Below, one piece after another: positions 46,758 to 58,429 of a stretch of DNA of 64,000 nt; positions within the stretch are counted from its first letter, which is position 1, and every line of letters begins with the position of its first letter. Source of the DNA: Macrostomum hystrix. Lineage: Eukaryota; Platyhelminthes; Macrostomidae. Under the pieces are notes generated by a model. It saw only the letters and a program-made list of their open reading frames with translations. It did no database searches and had not been told where the DNA came from. Made by a program: the position numbers and the translations under genes. The DNA lies in assembly GCA_950097015.1 (NCBI GenBank), contig CATNEN010000007.1, positions 8,118,501 through 8,182,500 of the forward strand. The letters run 5' to 3'.

Positions 46758-49700
46758 TCACTTCTTTTTCTTTCCGCCCTTCTTGCCCTTCTTGCCCTTC
46801 TTGCCCTTCTTCTTCTTCTTGCCGAACGGGCCGAGGCTCTTCTGGACCATGACGGTGCGGAACCAGGACTGGATCTGCGGGGGGAGAGAGCGAAGCGGTA
46901 CGGCTGGGGTCAGAGCTCTTTGAGCAATGCAACACCCGGTCTGACTGCTCTGATGAGCAGTGAAACTATCCGTGTTCTGTTGAAATTGTGTACACAACTT
47001 GTCTGTGTACAGTGGACATTGTTTACAGTGGACATCTTGTCTTAGATTGTACTCAAGGAAGTATTTATTCGAGTTTAAACTGTACAGAGACATTTTAAAT
47101 ACACATGAAAACTGTACACCTGTCCACAGACCGATCGTCTATGGACACTCATAAGCTGTTATATTGAATCCAAACACAGGCTTAAGTACAAGGCAGATTA
47201 CTGTCTGTGAACAGAGTACAGTGGGCACAAGTAAGGCTAGGACAAGTAACGATAGGAATTGTACAAAAACTGCGGATGGAACACACGAATTTGAGTCCAT
47301 TAGTGTACTCGAAGACGCTCACCTTGAGCGCGCTGCCCAACTCGATGGCCTCCTGCTCCTTGCGCCGCCTCTCCTTCTCCTTCTCGATGCGGTCCTCGAT
47401 GACGACGGCCTCGTACTCCTTGTAGGTCTTGGTGAGGGTCTCCAGCTTCTGCAGGTCCTTCAGCTTGCTCTGCTTCAGCACATCCAGCCGGTGCTGCAGG
47501 TCCTCCACGTCCCGCTTCAGCCTGTTCCGGGTTTGCGTGAACAGGTTTTGTTATTTTAAATTAATATTCCAGTCAGCGCGCACCGAAAGATCCGATTTCT
47601 TGGAATGGGATTCTCGGAATTTCAATGGCCCCTGCGCAATGTACCGACAGTACAGTGCAGCAGCTGCAGTTTAGCATGCTGACTGACTGACTTGGACTCA
47701 AAATTGAGTTAGGTCCGTGAGAGATACGGGATGTGACGAGGCCTGAATAATGCAGCGAGTTATGATCCCCCAGCTGCCGAAACCACCGCGATGAACTCAT
47801 AGTGAGCATGTGCTCATGTTTGAGCAGCTCTTTTTAGTTAACTCCAATTCTTAGCTGTATTTTGTCAACAGAAAACACACTTTTCACTTTCAGGTCGACT
47901 GGCCTTAAGACGTATAGTAGGAAATAGTGTCGAAATAGATCCAAATCCGAACGTTTAGATCCTAATCAAAAGGTCCACATCCCTATCTGAAGGTCCACAT
48001 CCCTATCTAAAGGTCCACATCCCTATCTGAAGGTCCACATCCCTATCTGAAAGTCCACATCCCTATCTGAAGGTCTAGATCCCAATCTGAAGGTCTAGAT
48101 CCCAATCTGAAGGTCTGAATCCCAATCTGAAGGTCTAAATCCCAATCTGAAGGTCTAGATCCCAATCTGAAGGTCTAGATCCCAATCTGAAGGTCTGAAT
48201 CCCAATCTGAAGGTCTGAATCCCAATCTGAAGGTCTAAATCCCAATCTGAAGGTCTAGATCCCAATATGAAGGTCTAAATCCCAATCTGAAGGTCTGAAT
48301 CCCAATCTGAAGGTCTAGATTCCAATCTGAAGATCTAGTCGTATCTCAGAAATAAATCCCTACCTAAAAATTGGGATATAATTTCCCAAAAATCAACCTG
48401 GCACCCTGTCACCCAATTCCTTGCACCGGGCAGAATTCCCCGCTAGCAAAACACCAGCGGCTCCCGGCAGCGCTCACTTGCTGCTCCATCCGTCCATCTT
48501 CTTCTCCAGCTGGTCGCAGTGGGTCCTCAGCCAGGACTCGGTCTCGGCGTTGACCCGCATCTCCTGGTCTGTGAACTTCTTCAGCTGGTCGATCTCCTCA
48601 CGCAGCTGGCCCTCGCTCAGGTTGCACTTGTTGGAGGTCTGCTCCACATTCACCGCGCAGGTCTTGGACACGTACTTCATCTCCATGCCAGTCTTGGCCT
48701 TGGTCTCCTGGTACACGTCCTTGAGGTGGGCGATCATCTCCGTGCGAGCCTGCACCTCGGCCTCCTTCTCCTTCACCACGTCTTCGATCTGGCGGCGGAG
48801 CTCCTTGATGCGCTGACGGCTGCTCTCCTCGCTGCGGGTTCGGGGTGACAGCTGAGTGCGTCTGAGAACTTTCAGCGCATCGGAGTAACTCTTAGGGCGT
48901 CTGAGAACTATCCATGCATTTGAGTAGTCTCTGAGTAATAAAAATAATATTTGCAGGAGGGCTGCGAGATGGTGCCTGTGCGAAGGCACACGGTCACACA
49001 GGTGTGTACACCTACCCTGACTTTCTCATTGTCAGGCAGTGTACACCTTCACTGTGCCTTGGAGGTTGGCCCTCAAGGGCGTAAATTGCACGACAAGCCC
49101 CCAAGCCTTCCCTTGGCCGCTGCGCCCCAAATAAATGTGGCCTCGCCGCGGAATCGAGCTCAGGGGCCTTGGTGCGAGAGGCAAACGCGTTGACTGCTCT
49201 GCCACTGACCCGCTAATCTCTGAGTACTCTCGGTGCATTTGAGTAATCCCTGAGTACTCTCTCGGTGCATTTGAGTAATCCCTGAGTACTCTCTCGGTGC
49301 ATTTGAGTAATCCCTGAGTACTCTCTCGGTGCATTTGAGTAATCCCTGAGTACTCTCTCGGTGCATTTGAGTAATCCCTGAGTACTCTCTCGGTGCATTT
49401 GAGTAATCCCTGAGTACTCTCTCGGTGCATTTGAGTAATCCCTGAGTACTCTCTCGATGCATTTGAGTAGTCTCTGAGTAGTCTCCGAGTCGCTGAGTCG
49501 CTGCCCTGAACGAAGAAGGCGATTGAGATCGCTCTAACTCCTAAGATCAAAGGGAATGCTGGCATTGCGGCTTCCTGCCTATGGGATTTTACACCAGTTA
49601 AAAATGGGATCAAAGAAGAAGATCGGCAGAGAATATTGCAGCTACTCCGGTGGCGCTGTACAGCAGGGAAAACATCAAATTACTTGCGAGTCGATGAGAC

Positions 49701-52700
49701 AACACTCAGGTTTCTTGTCTAGGCAAAGGCTCTAATTGGCGGGTAGGTCTATGTATAATTAGTAGATTGCTGCCCTCTGTGACAACTGGAATGACTTCAG
49801 TTTAGTCTTGGCAGTCTCGTCTAGCTATTAGCGTTAAATTCGACTCAAAGCAACTCAGAGAGTGCTGACATTGACAGCGCGCGAACGACTGAGAGTTTTA
49901 TGCTTGCATGGACTTCTCAGTTGCTTTTGCAGTCTGATCAGTTTTCTGTTTATGCATAGGGAGAGGAATATAGGCATAAGGTAAGGAATAGGCATAGGGT
50001 AAGGAACAGGCATAGGGTAATAAGGAATAGGCATAGGGTAAGGAACAGGCATAGGGTAAGGAATAGGCATAGGGTAAGGAACAGGCATAGGGTAAGGAAC
50101 AGGCATAGGGTAAGGAATAGGCATAGGGTAAGGAATAGGCATAGGGTAAGGAACAGGCATAGGGTAATAAGGAACAGGCATAGGGTAAGGAACAGGCATA
50201 GGGTAAGGAACAGGCATAGGGTAAGGAACAGGCATAGGGTAAGGAACAGGCATAGGGTAATAAGGAACAGGCATAGGGTAAGGAACAGGCATAGGGTAAG
50301 GAACAGGCATAGGGTAAGGAATAGGCTTAGGGAAAGGAATAGGCATAGGGAAAGGAACAGGCTTAGGGAAAGGAATAGGCTTAGGGAAATGAATAGGCAT
50401 TGGGAAAGGAACAGGCTTAGGGAAAGGAATAGGCATTGGGAAAGGAATAGGCATAAGGAAAGGAACAGGCTTAGGGAAAGGAATAGGCTTAGGGAAAGGA
50501 ACAGGCTTAGGGAAAGGAATAGGCATAGGGAAAGGAATAGGCATTGGGAAAGGAACAGGCTTAGGGAAAGGAATAGGCATAGGGAAAGGAATAGGCATTG
50601 GGAAAGGAACAGGCTTAGGGAAAGGAATAGGCATTGGGAAAGGAATAGGCATAGGGAAAGGAACAGGCTTAGGGAAAGGAATAGGCATTGGGAAAGGAAC
50701 AGGCTTAGGGAAAGGAATAGGCATTGGGAAAGGAATAGGCATTGGGAAAGGAACAGGCTTAGGGAAAGGAACAGGCTTAGGGAAAGGAACAGGCTTAGGG
50801 AAAGGAACAGGCTTAGGGAAAGGAACAGGATGTAATGGAAATTGGTCAAAAATATATTTAACTGGAAAAGCTATCAACGCAGACGAGGACTGAGATGACT
50901 GAAGTTCGCAGAGTCCTGACTTGCGCCAAACGCAATCTCTAAAAATCTTGAGCAGATGTTTTGCTCGTGCTGGACTCAGCAACGCAAAATGAAGGTCATG
51001 GCTGTATAAATGACACGCCTTGTCTATTGGCCAGGATCTTCATGGGAATAAACAAAACGGTTTTTTATTTGGCACGCTAAGTTCAGAAATGGCATTTCAG
51101 GGGGGAGATAAATCCCCCCTGATCCCAACTTCCTGTGTCGCTAGCTGGATAAAAACATTTCACAGTCAACTCAATCAGGTGAGACTGAAAGCGAGTAAAA
51201 AGCAGATTAAAACAGAGGATAAAAAGAGGAACTAACCGAATGAGGATCTGCTGCAGCTCCCGCTTCTTTTCCTCCTCGCTCGTCACCGCCTGTTGGAGGC
51301 TATCGAATGAGCCGGACTCCAGCAGCTCCTTAAAGGTGATGCGCATGACCTGCTCCAGGAAGTTCCTGAAACCGGATGTCCCCGGGGTGCGAACGATGTG
51401 CGATGAAGACAGGGCAGTTGCTGCTCCAGGGTTTAAACTTGTGCCAGCACTGTGTTCGCACTAAGCCGCTTATGCATACTCTTATCATAATTTACTATTC
51501 ATTTTATTGATTACACCTGCCCAATTCCATCAGATGTGCAGCCGACAGCCGCAGCTATCTGATGGCTATGTACGGCTGTTCAGTCCATGGACTGTGAAAC
51601 CCAACCTCAATTATCCCTGGCTAAGCTGGTACCATTTTAATATCATATTTTATAGTAATATCAATAACAATAATGCAGGAGGGCTGCAGGCAATGGCGCA
51701 TCCTTTCCTGACACTGGACCTGCAGCCAGTGAGGAGGCAATTCTGCCCATTCCGCTGACTCCTGAGCACACACGCACACAGATACCGTACGCAGGCACTC
51801 GCTCACACAGGTGTGTACATCTGCCCTGACTTTCTCATCGTCAGGCAGTGTACACTCACACTCACTGTGCCTTTGAGATTGGACCTCAAGGGCGTAAATT
51901 GCACGACAAGCCCCCAAGCCTTCCCTTGGCCGCTGCGCCCCAAATAAATGTGGCCTCGCAGCGGAATCAAGCTCAGGGACCTTGGTGCGAGAGGCAAACG
52001 CGTTAACCGCTCTGCCACTCACCCCCCCTGGTACCAATTTAACTCTATCACCTGTCCTCCTAAACTCTATCACCTGTCCTCCTGAACTCTATCACCTGTC
52101 CTCCAGAACTCTATCACCTGTCCTCCTGAACTCTATCACCTGTCCTCCTGAACTCTATCACCTGTCCTCCAGAACTCTATCACATGTCCTCCTGAACTCT
52201 ATCACCTGTCCTCCTGAACTCTATCACCTGTCCTCCTGAACTCTATCACCTGTCCTCCAGAACTCTATCACATGTCCTCCTGAACTCTATCACCTGTCCT
52301 CCTGAACTCTATCACCTGTCCTCCTGAACTCTATCACCTGTCCTCCTAAACTCTATCACCTGTCCTCCTGAGCTATTTCACCTGTCCTCCTGAGCTATTT
52401 CACCTGTCCTCCTGAACTCTATCACCTGTCCTCCTGAACTCTATCACCTGTCCTCCTGAGCTATTTCACCTGTCCTCCTGAGCTATTTCACCTGTCCTCC
52501 TGAGCTATTTCACCTGTCCTCATGAGCTATTTCACCTGTCCTCCTGAACTCTATCACCTGTCCTCCTGAACTCTATCACCTGTCCTCCTGAGCTATTTCA
52601 CCTGTCCTCCTGAACTATTTCACCTGTACTCCTGAGCTATTTCACCTGTACTCCTGAGCTATTTCACCTGTCCTCCTGAGCTATTTCACCTGTACTCCTG

Positions 52701-55700
52701 AGCTATTTCACCTGTCCCCCTGAACTCTATCACCTGTCCTCCTGAGCTATTTCACCTGTACTCCTGAACTCTATCACCTGTCCTCCTGAGCTATTTCACC
52801 TGTACTCCTGAACTCTATCACCTGTCCTCCTGAACTCTATCACCTGTCCCCCTGAACTCTATCACCTGTCCTCCTGAACTCTATCACCTGTCCTCTTGAA
52901 CTCTATCACCTGTCCCCCTGAGCTATTTCACCTGTACTCCTGAACTCTATCACCTGTCCTCCTGAACTCTATCACCTGTCCCCCTGAACTCTATCACCTG
53001 TCCTCCTGAACTCTATCACCTGTCCTCCTGAGCTATTTCACCTGTCCTCCTGAACTTTCTGCAGATTGTCGGACGTCAGCGGGTTCTGCCGCACCGCCTT
53101 GGACATGAGATTGTTGCTGCCCTTCAGGTCCGTGGAGGCCGCCATGATCTCCTGTTGGGCCTCCAGAATGTCACTGGGCAGACCTGCGGACGCATTGTCG
53201 GATTCTACTAGTTGGGATTTTATTTAAAATACCAAATTCTCGGTGTTCGTAGCTTGCAGTTTTTTAGATATTTTAGTCATTATATTAACATCAGGATTTT
53301 TTTCTGTATCTCCCAAATTATTCAACTAACCGCCATGAACGTGCAAAACACCGACTAAAAAGTTTCGCTCCCTCCGATGAAACAACTTCCAGAATCGTAA
53401 AGAGTGAAAATTTTTTATCTAGTTGGTGGAATTTCAGGAAAACCAGTTTGGTTTGGGAGCTGTCGTGAAGTACGTACCTACTACAGTTCTCTCTACCGTT
53501 CATGTCTCAAAGGTAGTAAAAGCCCAGGATTATTGATACTGATAATGATTTAAAAGTACGCTGGCCACGACAGTCGTACATAAAAGTACAACGCTGTCTG
53601 GGTTCGGCGAGCATAGCAGCGGAACTACCTAAATGCAGTCTGGCCAGAGCCATGTTGTGCCAGCTGCTCACGCAATTCTGAGCTCGCTTGAGTACCCGCT
53701 GAGTCAGATGGGATGGAAAATTTATAGTAGAAAATACGTGACATGGAATATTGGGGGGCCTGCATATTTCTTGAGGCGAAAATTGCATGAAATCATATTC
53801 CCTGTATACTCGAGAGAAGACATCTGCCTCTTGCGATTACAGCGGAGCAAAATGTGAACACAGAAATTCGACTTTCGTGCGGAGCAGAAAATAACAAAAA
53901 TAGCGGCTTTTGCCTGCTTGATTGCTCTGGGAGAAACAGAGAAGCTGGGCAGGCCAATCAGAGCTGTGCGGGCGAGTCTGGGGGGATCACAAAATATAGA
54001 TCCCATTTAAAAGCACCCAACTCAAAACTGCTTCACTCTGCTCGGAAGATTCTAGGCAAGTCCAGCTTCTCAAGCTGGTTCCCATTAGCAGGTGAGTAAC
54101 TTAAAACTAATTTTATTGCCTAGGAAATGTTCTTGGATAATAATCAACTCCGCTTAAATTTATGTCAAACAAATTCGAAAATTCGGCTCATTTTCAATCT
54201 GAATGGTTCAAAGGACGTTGGATGCAATACAAATGTCGGGGCGTGCAATAGAAAGGATGGGGCGTGTAAGGCGTCAACCCCAAAGAATAATAATAATCAT
54301 AACGTTTGCAGTTGGGCTGCGGGCAGTGGCGCATCATTTGGTGACACTAGACCCGCAGCCAGCGAAGAGGCAATTCTGTCCATTTCGCTGACTCCTGAGC
54401 ACACACGCACTCAGATACCGTACGCAGGCACACGCTCACGCAGGCACACAGGTGTGTGCATCTGCCCTGACTCATCGTCAGGTAGGTAGTCTACATTTGC
54501 CACTTTGCGTTGGAGGTTGGCCCTCAAGGCCGTAAATTGAAAGAAAAGCCCCAAGCCTTCCCTCCGCGGCTGCGCCCCCAATGAATGAGGCCTCGCCGCG
54601 GAATCGAACTCAGGGACCTTGGTGCGAGAGGTAAACTGCCACCGACCCCCCATTCAACCACGAAGACACGAAGGTTAACAGTCAGCCATCAGCCAGACTC
54701 TTTCTTCATTCGGAATGTTGAACGCCTCGGCCGAAGTCAGCGTCGACGGAGGCGGAGGCGGCGGCGGTGGCGCCAGGCAGCTGTACGGACAGGCGATGCG
54801 GCTGCTGCAGGTGGCCAGCCTCACCGCCACCTGCCTCGGCCTGGCCCTGAACCTGCTCAACTTCTGCGTGTTCTGGTGCCAGCCGGTGCGCCGGCACTGC
54901 CTCACTGCCTGCCTGCGCCTCCTGTCTGCCAACGACTTCCTGCTGCTGCTGCTGTTCCTGGCGCTGACTCAGACAAGCTTGCACCACTCGGGTTCCGTGG
55001 CCTGCTTCCTGGCCAACTATGCCTTCGGCGTGGCCACCGCCCTCAGCGCCTGGCTGCTGGTTGCCATCACCCTGGACCGCGTGCTCTTCCTGCGGGCCCC
55101 TCTGGCGCCAGCCAGCGCCGCGCGCGTCCGACGAATGGCCCGCATCGCCATGGTCGGCGCGCTCGCCTGGAATCTGCACTGGGCCTGGTCTGCCGGCTAC
55201 GGCGGCCACTTCCACGGCGGCGGCGGCGGCGGCGTCACCAACGACACGGCCGTTACGCCGGCGCCGCCCCCGAAGAGCCCCCTGCTGTGCGTAGCCACCG
55301 CGGGCTGGGCTGGCCAGGTGAGGAACTGAGAAGGAATCTCCCACACCTAGCCCCATCATTTAGTACAACTCCTAAGTTTAATTACTAACAAGGTGACGAG
55401 TGAATACTATGCGACTGTGTAGGCACAGTTACTCCTGCTGTTAATCTGATGTCTGTGCGTTTTGGAGGACGTACACAAGATTTTTTATTTAAAGCATTTA
55501 CTGCTCGGCGGAGGAGGGGTGGGTGCAAGATTTGATGCGGCACTGCGCCGGATTCGAACCATGGCATCCCTAGCTAACGCAGGAATCCTCCAACGCATTC
55601 GCCAGGTTATGCAGCTCGTTGACAGCCTGCTGGCCTCCTTCGTTCCCGGCGTGGCTCTGCTGGCGCTCAACGCCCACATCGTGCGCCGACTTCGCCGCCT

Positions 55701-58429
55701 GTCCCGCTCGTTGAGCGCCTCCGCCGCTGCAGCCGCCGCCGCCTCGGTCGCATCCGCCACCGCTGCTGCTGCCGCTGACTTCAGCGATGCAGAGAAGGGC
55801 AAGGAGTCAGCTGATCCGGTGGAGGAGCGCCCGGACAATGTCAGCGAGGAGCTGGAACTGCAGGCCCTGGCTGGCAACAATGGCACCGGTGCCGCCACCT
55901 GGTCAGGTGAGGGCGGGGCGAGCGAGCGGACCAGACACCAGCGGCAACACCAGCAGCAGCAGCATCAGCACCAGGCCAGTCGCATGCTTGTTGGATTCTG
56001 CCTGGCGTATCTGGGCTTCAACCTGCCGAACTACATCACCCTGGCATTCGGCCTGCTGCTGTTCACCTCCTTGGAAGACGGCAGCGCCGGAGTCTACGCG
56101 GCCTACAACCTTGTGCGCTCAGTGGCGCAGCTGCTCTACCTGCTGCACTTCAGCAGCAACAGCCTCATCTATGCGTACGCCAACCGGCAGTTCCGCCTGG
56201 CCTTGAAAAACTTCGGAGGCGCCGTCCACCGCTGCCGCTGCCAATGCGACTGCGAGGAGCACTAATGAGCAGACTGGGATGAGCAGACTGGGATGAGCAG
56301 ACTGGGTTGAGCAGACTGGGATGAGCAGACTGGGAACAAGTGTGGAACTGTGTCGAGCTAGAGAATGGGATCGTAATGGGATCATGGGATTCACAGCAGA
56401 ATGTTTTATTACCATTACCGATTTTCGTGTAAACAGCTTTGGGCATCTCAATCAGGCAAAAATTGCTTATTAAACGATTAATTTTTATTGAAAAGCCTGT
56501 CAATTGTTGTTAACTAGCAGATTCTTGCCCAACCCAACTGCCGTGAAGGCAGATCCTTTTCTGCGGCACAATGAACTTTTAATTACGAGATTAGCAGCAC
56601 CAAACAGGAACTGTAAATTAACGAATAATTTCTAAACAAAATATCAGTTTTTAATTGCTTGACAAATAAATATACTAGATATTAATCTCAGTTAAAAGCT
56701 AGCGCGCAAATATCTTTCAGTGAATTACAAATCTGCCATCTCAATCGGTGTGAATGAAGTATTTTAAAAGGTATAAGTTGAGAGTTTTAACAGCAGTGAG
56801 TCGAGAAATTTAATAGGTTTGAGTCGAGAATTTCAGCTGGTGTGAGTCAGGAATTTTTTAAGTTGTGAATGAAGTGTTTTAACCACTCCAGGTCAAATAT
56901 ACAGATCGAATAATTCAGCTTAATCATTTTAGATCATATGAACAAATCGAGCGATGTTAATTTCTGAGTGCCTGGATCTGAACTACCTGATTTCTTCTGT
57001 AAAAAAAACCGGAATAAATATAACCATTTTGGCCTGCCCGCCTTGATCGCAGACCAACGTGAGGATAATTAAACTTGAGAGATTCCTATCGTAGATCGCA
57101 AGCAAAAAATACATTCTGCTTAACAAAAATAAAACACGAAAGGGGAAATTAATTTTCTGCCTGACACGCAAAAAAAACTCGAAAACAACATTGACTAACG
57201 AAAGTACAAATCAAATTAGCGCCAAAAGGCACCGAAATTGAACTCGCGCCACTCACAGCCCAGCACGCCAGTCCTGGCCAGCATGGCCTGGCTGTACCGC
57301 TCCTCGATGTCGCGCTGGGTCTCAATCACGTCCTGGATCTCATCGGAGACCATCTGTGGGTTTTGGACGAGGCGGAGTGTTTTTGGTGGTGCTTCATCAG
57401 ATAATTTAGAATTTTTTAGTTGCTAGTTCAGCAAAATAATTGAATATTATAATATTTTCCAGCACAGCATACTTAAGCTACTAAAATATTAATACTACTT
57501 GTTGTTGAAGTAGCAATAAGAGGACATAGTGCTCTTGATGGTTTAGTATTTTTGAAGCTCAGTATCTTAAACATCAGTTTACACTATGCCACACAAAAGC
57601 ATGAAAGAAATGCGTTCAGCTCGGCAGTTAATTTCATTTCCTTTTAAACTATACTTCCAGCTCAAAGAGCGTTCCATGACTAAGTGACTCAATGAAAAAT
57701 ATATACTTTTTTATCAGTTGATGTTTTGACACAGCAAAAACCTTTTTTTGCTGGGTAAAAATACAACACAAAATTCTAAGAAAATAAGACAATAAAACAT
57801 TAATGCGAACATATTAATATCATTAAAGAATCATAAAAAATAATAGTAATAATGCCCGGAACTTTTTAGTCACAACATACATGCTTTTCTAAAAATATGG
57901 AACTGTCAGACAGTGCAGGAAAGTGTAAAGTAAAAAGCCAGTTCCAATATGAGAAATAATTCTAGCTTTTTAGTAATTGTAATATATGTTTATATATCAA
58001 CAGAATATATATTATTTTTATGATTATTTTATCTGCTTTTAATGATATAAACCCTTTGATTTATGATTAATATTAATATTTATGCATTCGACACTTAATA
58101 TATACAGTGATGCCTAATACTATGTACTAAAAGGATACATTCAGCATATGCAGCGAAAATTGCATACACAAAAAATCGCCGAGCTAGAACATTTAGGTGC
58201 AGAGCCGAAAGCTGTCAGACACAGTAATTGGTATTTGTACAAGGATAGAAAAATCTTTACCTGATGACCGTTGTGTTTTGATTCGTAGCTGTAAGGCATA
58301 ATACTGCCCAAAATATTTAATTCATCTACACAGTCTTCTAAGACTGTAGCAGCATAAACTGCTTGACTTCCACGAAGCATTGCTGACAAACTTTGTTCCA
58401 AAGTGTCAGAATTTAACGCATGAAAAAAA
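46758..58429 (-). CDS. IQCG: DRC9/IQCG, nexin-dynein regulatory complex subunit
   Basis: DRC9 is a coiled-coil, calmodulin-binding IQ protein of the axonemal nexin-dynein regulatory complex. Minus-strand exons: 58261-58429, 57257-57353, 53042-53183, 51237-51365, 48478-48831, 47323-47521 and 46758-46874. All junctions keep frame with GT-AG signals and give about 402 residues; from memory, human IQCG is about 443. In order: [15 protein letters not shown] and IMPYSYE (N-terminal segment), a helical segment ending [29 protein letters not shown], a long coiled coil, [20 protein letters not shown], then the IQ motif [11 protein letters not shown] and a Lys/Gly tail ([20 protein letters not shown]). 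The first exon or exons and the start codon are not identified; the acceptor at 58430 is inferred. One intron holds a GPCR gene and another a splice-donor array. It implies motile cilia or flagella in the organism. Confidence 0.9.
47935..48345. repeat. 20-bp minisatellite in a DRC9 intron
   Basis: About 20 units resembling CTGAAGGTCTAGATCCCAAT (20 bp), with CCACATCCCTAT variants at the left and TCTGAAT/TCTAAAT variants in the middle. It lies between the coiled-coil exon and the EDRIEKE exon and does not touch either splice site. Confidence 0.95.
48945..49215 (-). repeat. SINE family B copy in a DRC9 intron
   Basis: On the minus strand the tRNA-like head has GTGGCAGAGCAGTCAACGCG (A-box region) and GAGCTCGATTCC (B box). 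The body has the reverse complement of GCAGTGTACACCTTCACTGTG and CACACAGGTGTGTACAC. An AT-rich tail (AATAAAAATAATAT) lies at the left edge, where the 3' end of a minus-strand SINE is expected. Confidence 0.75.
49205..49475. repeat. 32-bp minisatellite in a DRC9 intron
   Basis: About eight units of 32 bp based on CTCTCTCGGTGCATTTGAGT followed by AATCCCTGAGTA. It begins immediately after the SINE family B copy. Related single units (GCATTTGAGTAGTCTCTGAG) also occur on the other side of the SINE at 48880-48935, so the SINE may have inserted into this array. Confidence 0.92.
49960..50835. repeat. 18-bp minisatellite in a DRC9 intron
   Basis: About 48 units of GGAAAGGAACAGGCTTAG or GGTAAGGAACAGGCATAG (18 bp). 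Some 21-bp units contain an extra TAA. The left half uses GGTAAGG and the right half GGAAAGG, so the array grew from two subtypes. Because 18 is divisible by 3 it is open on the minus strand as a Pro/Phe/Met repeat of over 350 codons. Confidence 0.95.
51528..51655 (-). repeat. SINE family A body fragment
   Basis: The sequence CAGATGTGCAGCCGACAGCC and GGCTGTTCAGTCCATGGACT match the body of the copy at 4024. It is cut at CTGGTACCATTTTAA, where a family B SINE follows. Confidence 0.65.
51673..52026 (-). repeat. SINE family B copy, near full length
   Basis: It has the minus-strand tRNA-like head (GTGGCAGAGCGGTTAACGCG; B-box-like GAGCTTGATTCC), the GTGTACACTCACACTCACTG body, CACACAGGTGTGTACATC and the GAGGCAATTCTGCCCATTCC segment, followed at its left end by an AT-rich tail. 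A likely target duplication is CTGGTACCATTTTAA on the left and CTGGTACCAATTTAA on the right. Confidence 0.75.
52045..53050. repeat. 22-bp minisatellite made of copies of a DRC9 splice donor
   Basis: About 45 units of 22 bp: CCTGTCCTCCTGAACTCTAT plus CA, or the GAGCTATTTCA variant. On the minus strand each unit reads TTCAGGAGGACAGGTGATAG. This is the same as the end of DRC9 exon 3 and its donor, GTTCAGGAGGACAG followed by GTGAAATAG at 53042/53041. The array starts at the true donor and fills most of that intron. Confidence 0.96.
54290..54655 (-). repeat. SINE family B copy just upstream of the GPCR gene
   Basis: It has the minus-strand head GTGGCAGTTTACCTCTCGCA, body GTGTGTGCATCTGCCCTGAC and left segment GAGGCAATTCTGTCCATTTC, with an AATAATAATAATCAT tail on the left. 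The tRNA head is slightly shortened. It ends 60 bases before the GPCR start codon, inside the GPCR promoter or 5' UTR region. Confidence 0.75.
54715..56265 (+). CDS. Rhodopsin-like G protein-coupled receptor, two exons
   Basis: Exon 1 is 54715-55317 and exon 2 is 55606-56265, phase 0, 420 residues. The extracellular N-terminus has NAS and a Gly run. TM1 has GLALNLLNF (Asn46); TM2 has [11 protein letters not shown] (Asp74); Cys97 at the start of TM3 can pair with Cys192 in loop 2. TM3 ends [13 protein letters not shown] in place of DRY. TM5 starts exon 2 ([19 protein letters not shown]). The third inner loop is long, with Ala, acidic and Gln/His runs. TM6 is [15 protein letters not shown], without the usual CWxP. 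TM7 ends [12 protein letters not shown], in place of NPxxY. The tail has [10 protein letters not shown]. The ligand is unknown, and a peptide receptor of the large invertebrate class A set is the best guess. It lies inside a DRC9 intron on the opposite strand. Confidence 0.87.
56262..56330. repeat. 14-bp array starting at the GPCR stop codon
   Basis: Five units of GATGAGCAGACTGG (14 bp) follow directly from the end of the GPCR gene, whose final bases CACTAATGAGCAGACTGG make up the first unit. Confidence 0.9.
56331..57256. other. DRC9 intron remainder, no other feature
   Basis: AT-rich sequence between the GPCR array and DRC9 exon 2. It shows loose GTGAGTCGAGAATTT units at about 56795-56860 but no clean array and no exon. 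Confidence 0.4.
57354..58260. other. AT-rich DRC9 intron
   Basis: Intron between the first two DRC9 exons that I recognise. The sequence is strongly AT-rich and no SINE or array is clear. Confidence 0.5.

Noticed and set aside
49855-50982. 375-codon minus-strand ORF of [12 protein letters not shown] repeats, like a Pro-rich structural protein
   Set aside because: It lies in a DRC9 intron, comes from an 18-bp array, and two frames on the minus strand and one on the plus strand are open. The flanks show no signal peptide or conserved end.
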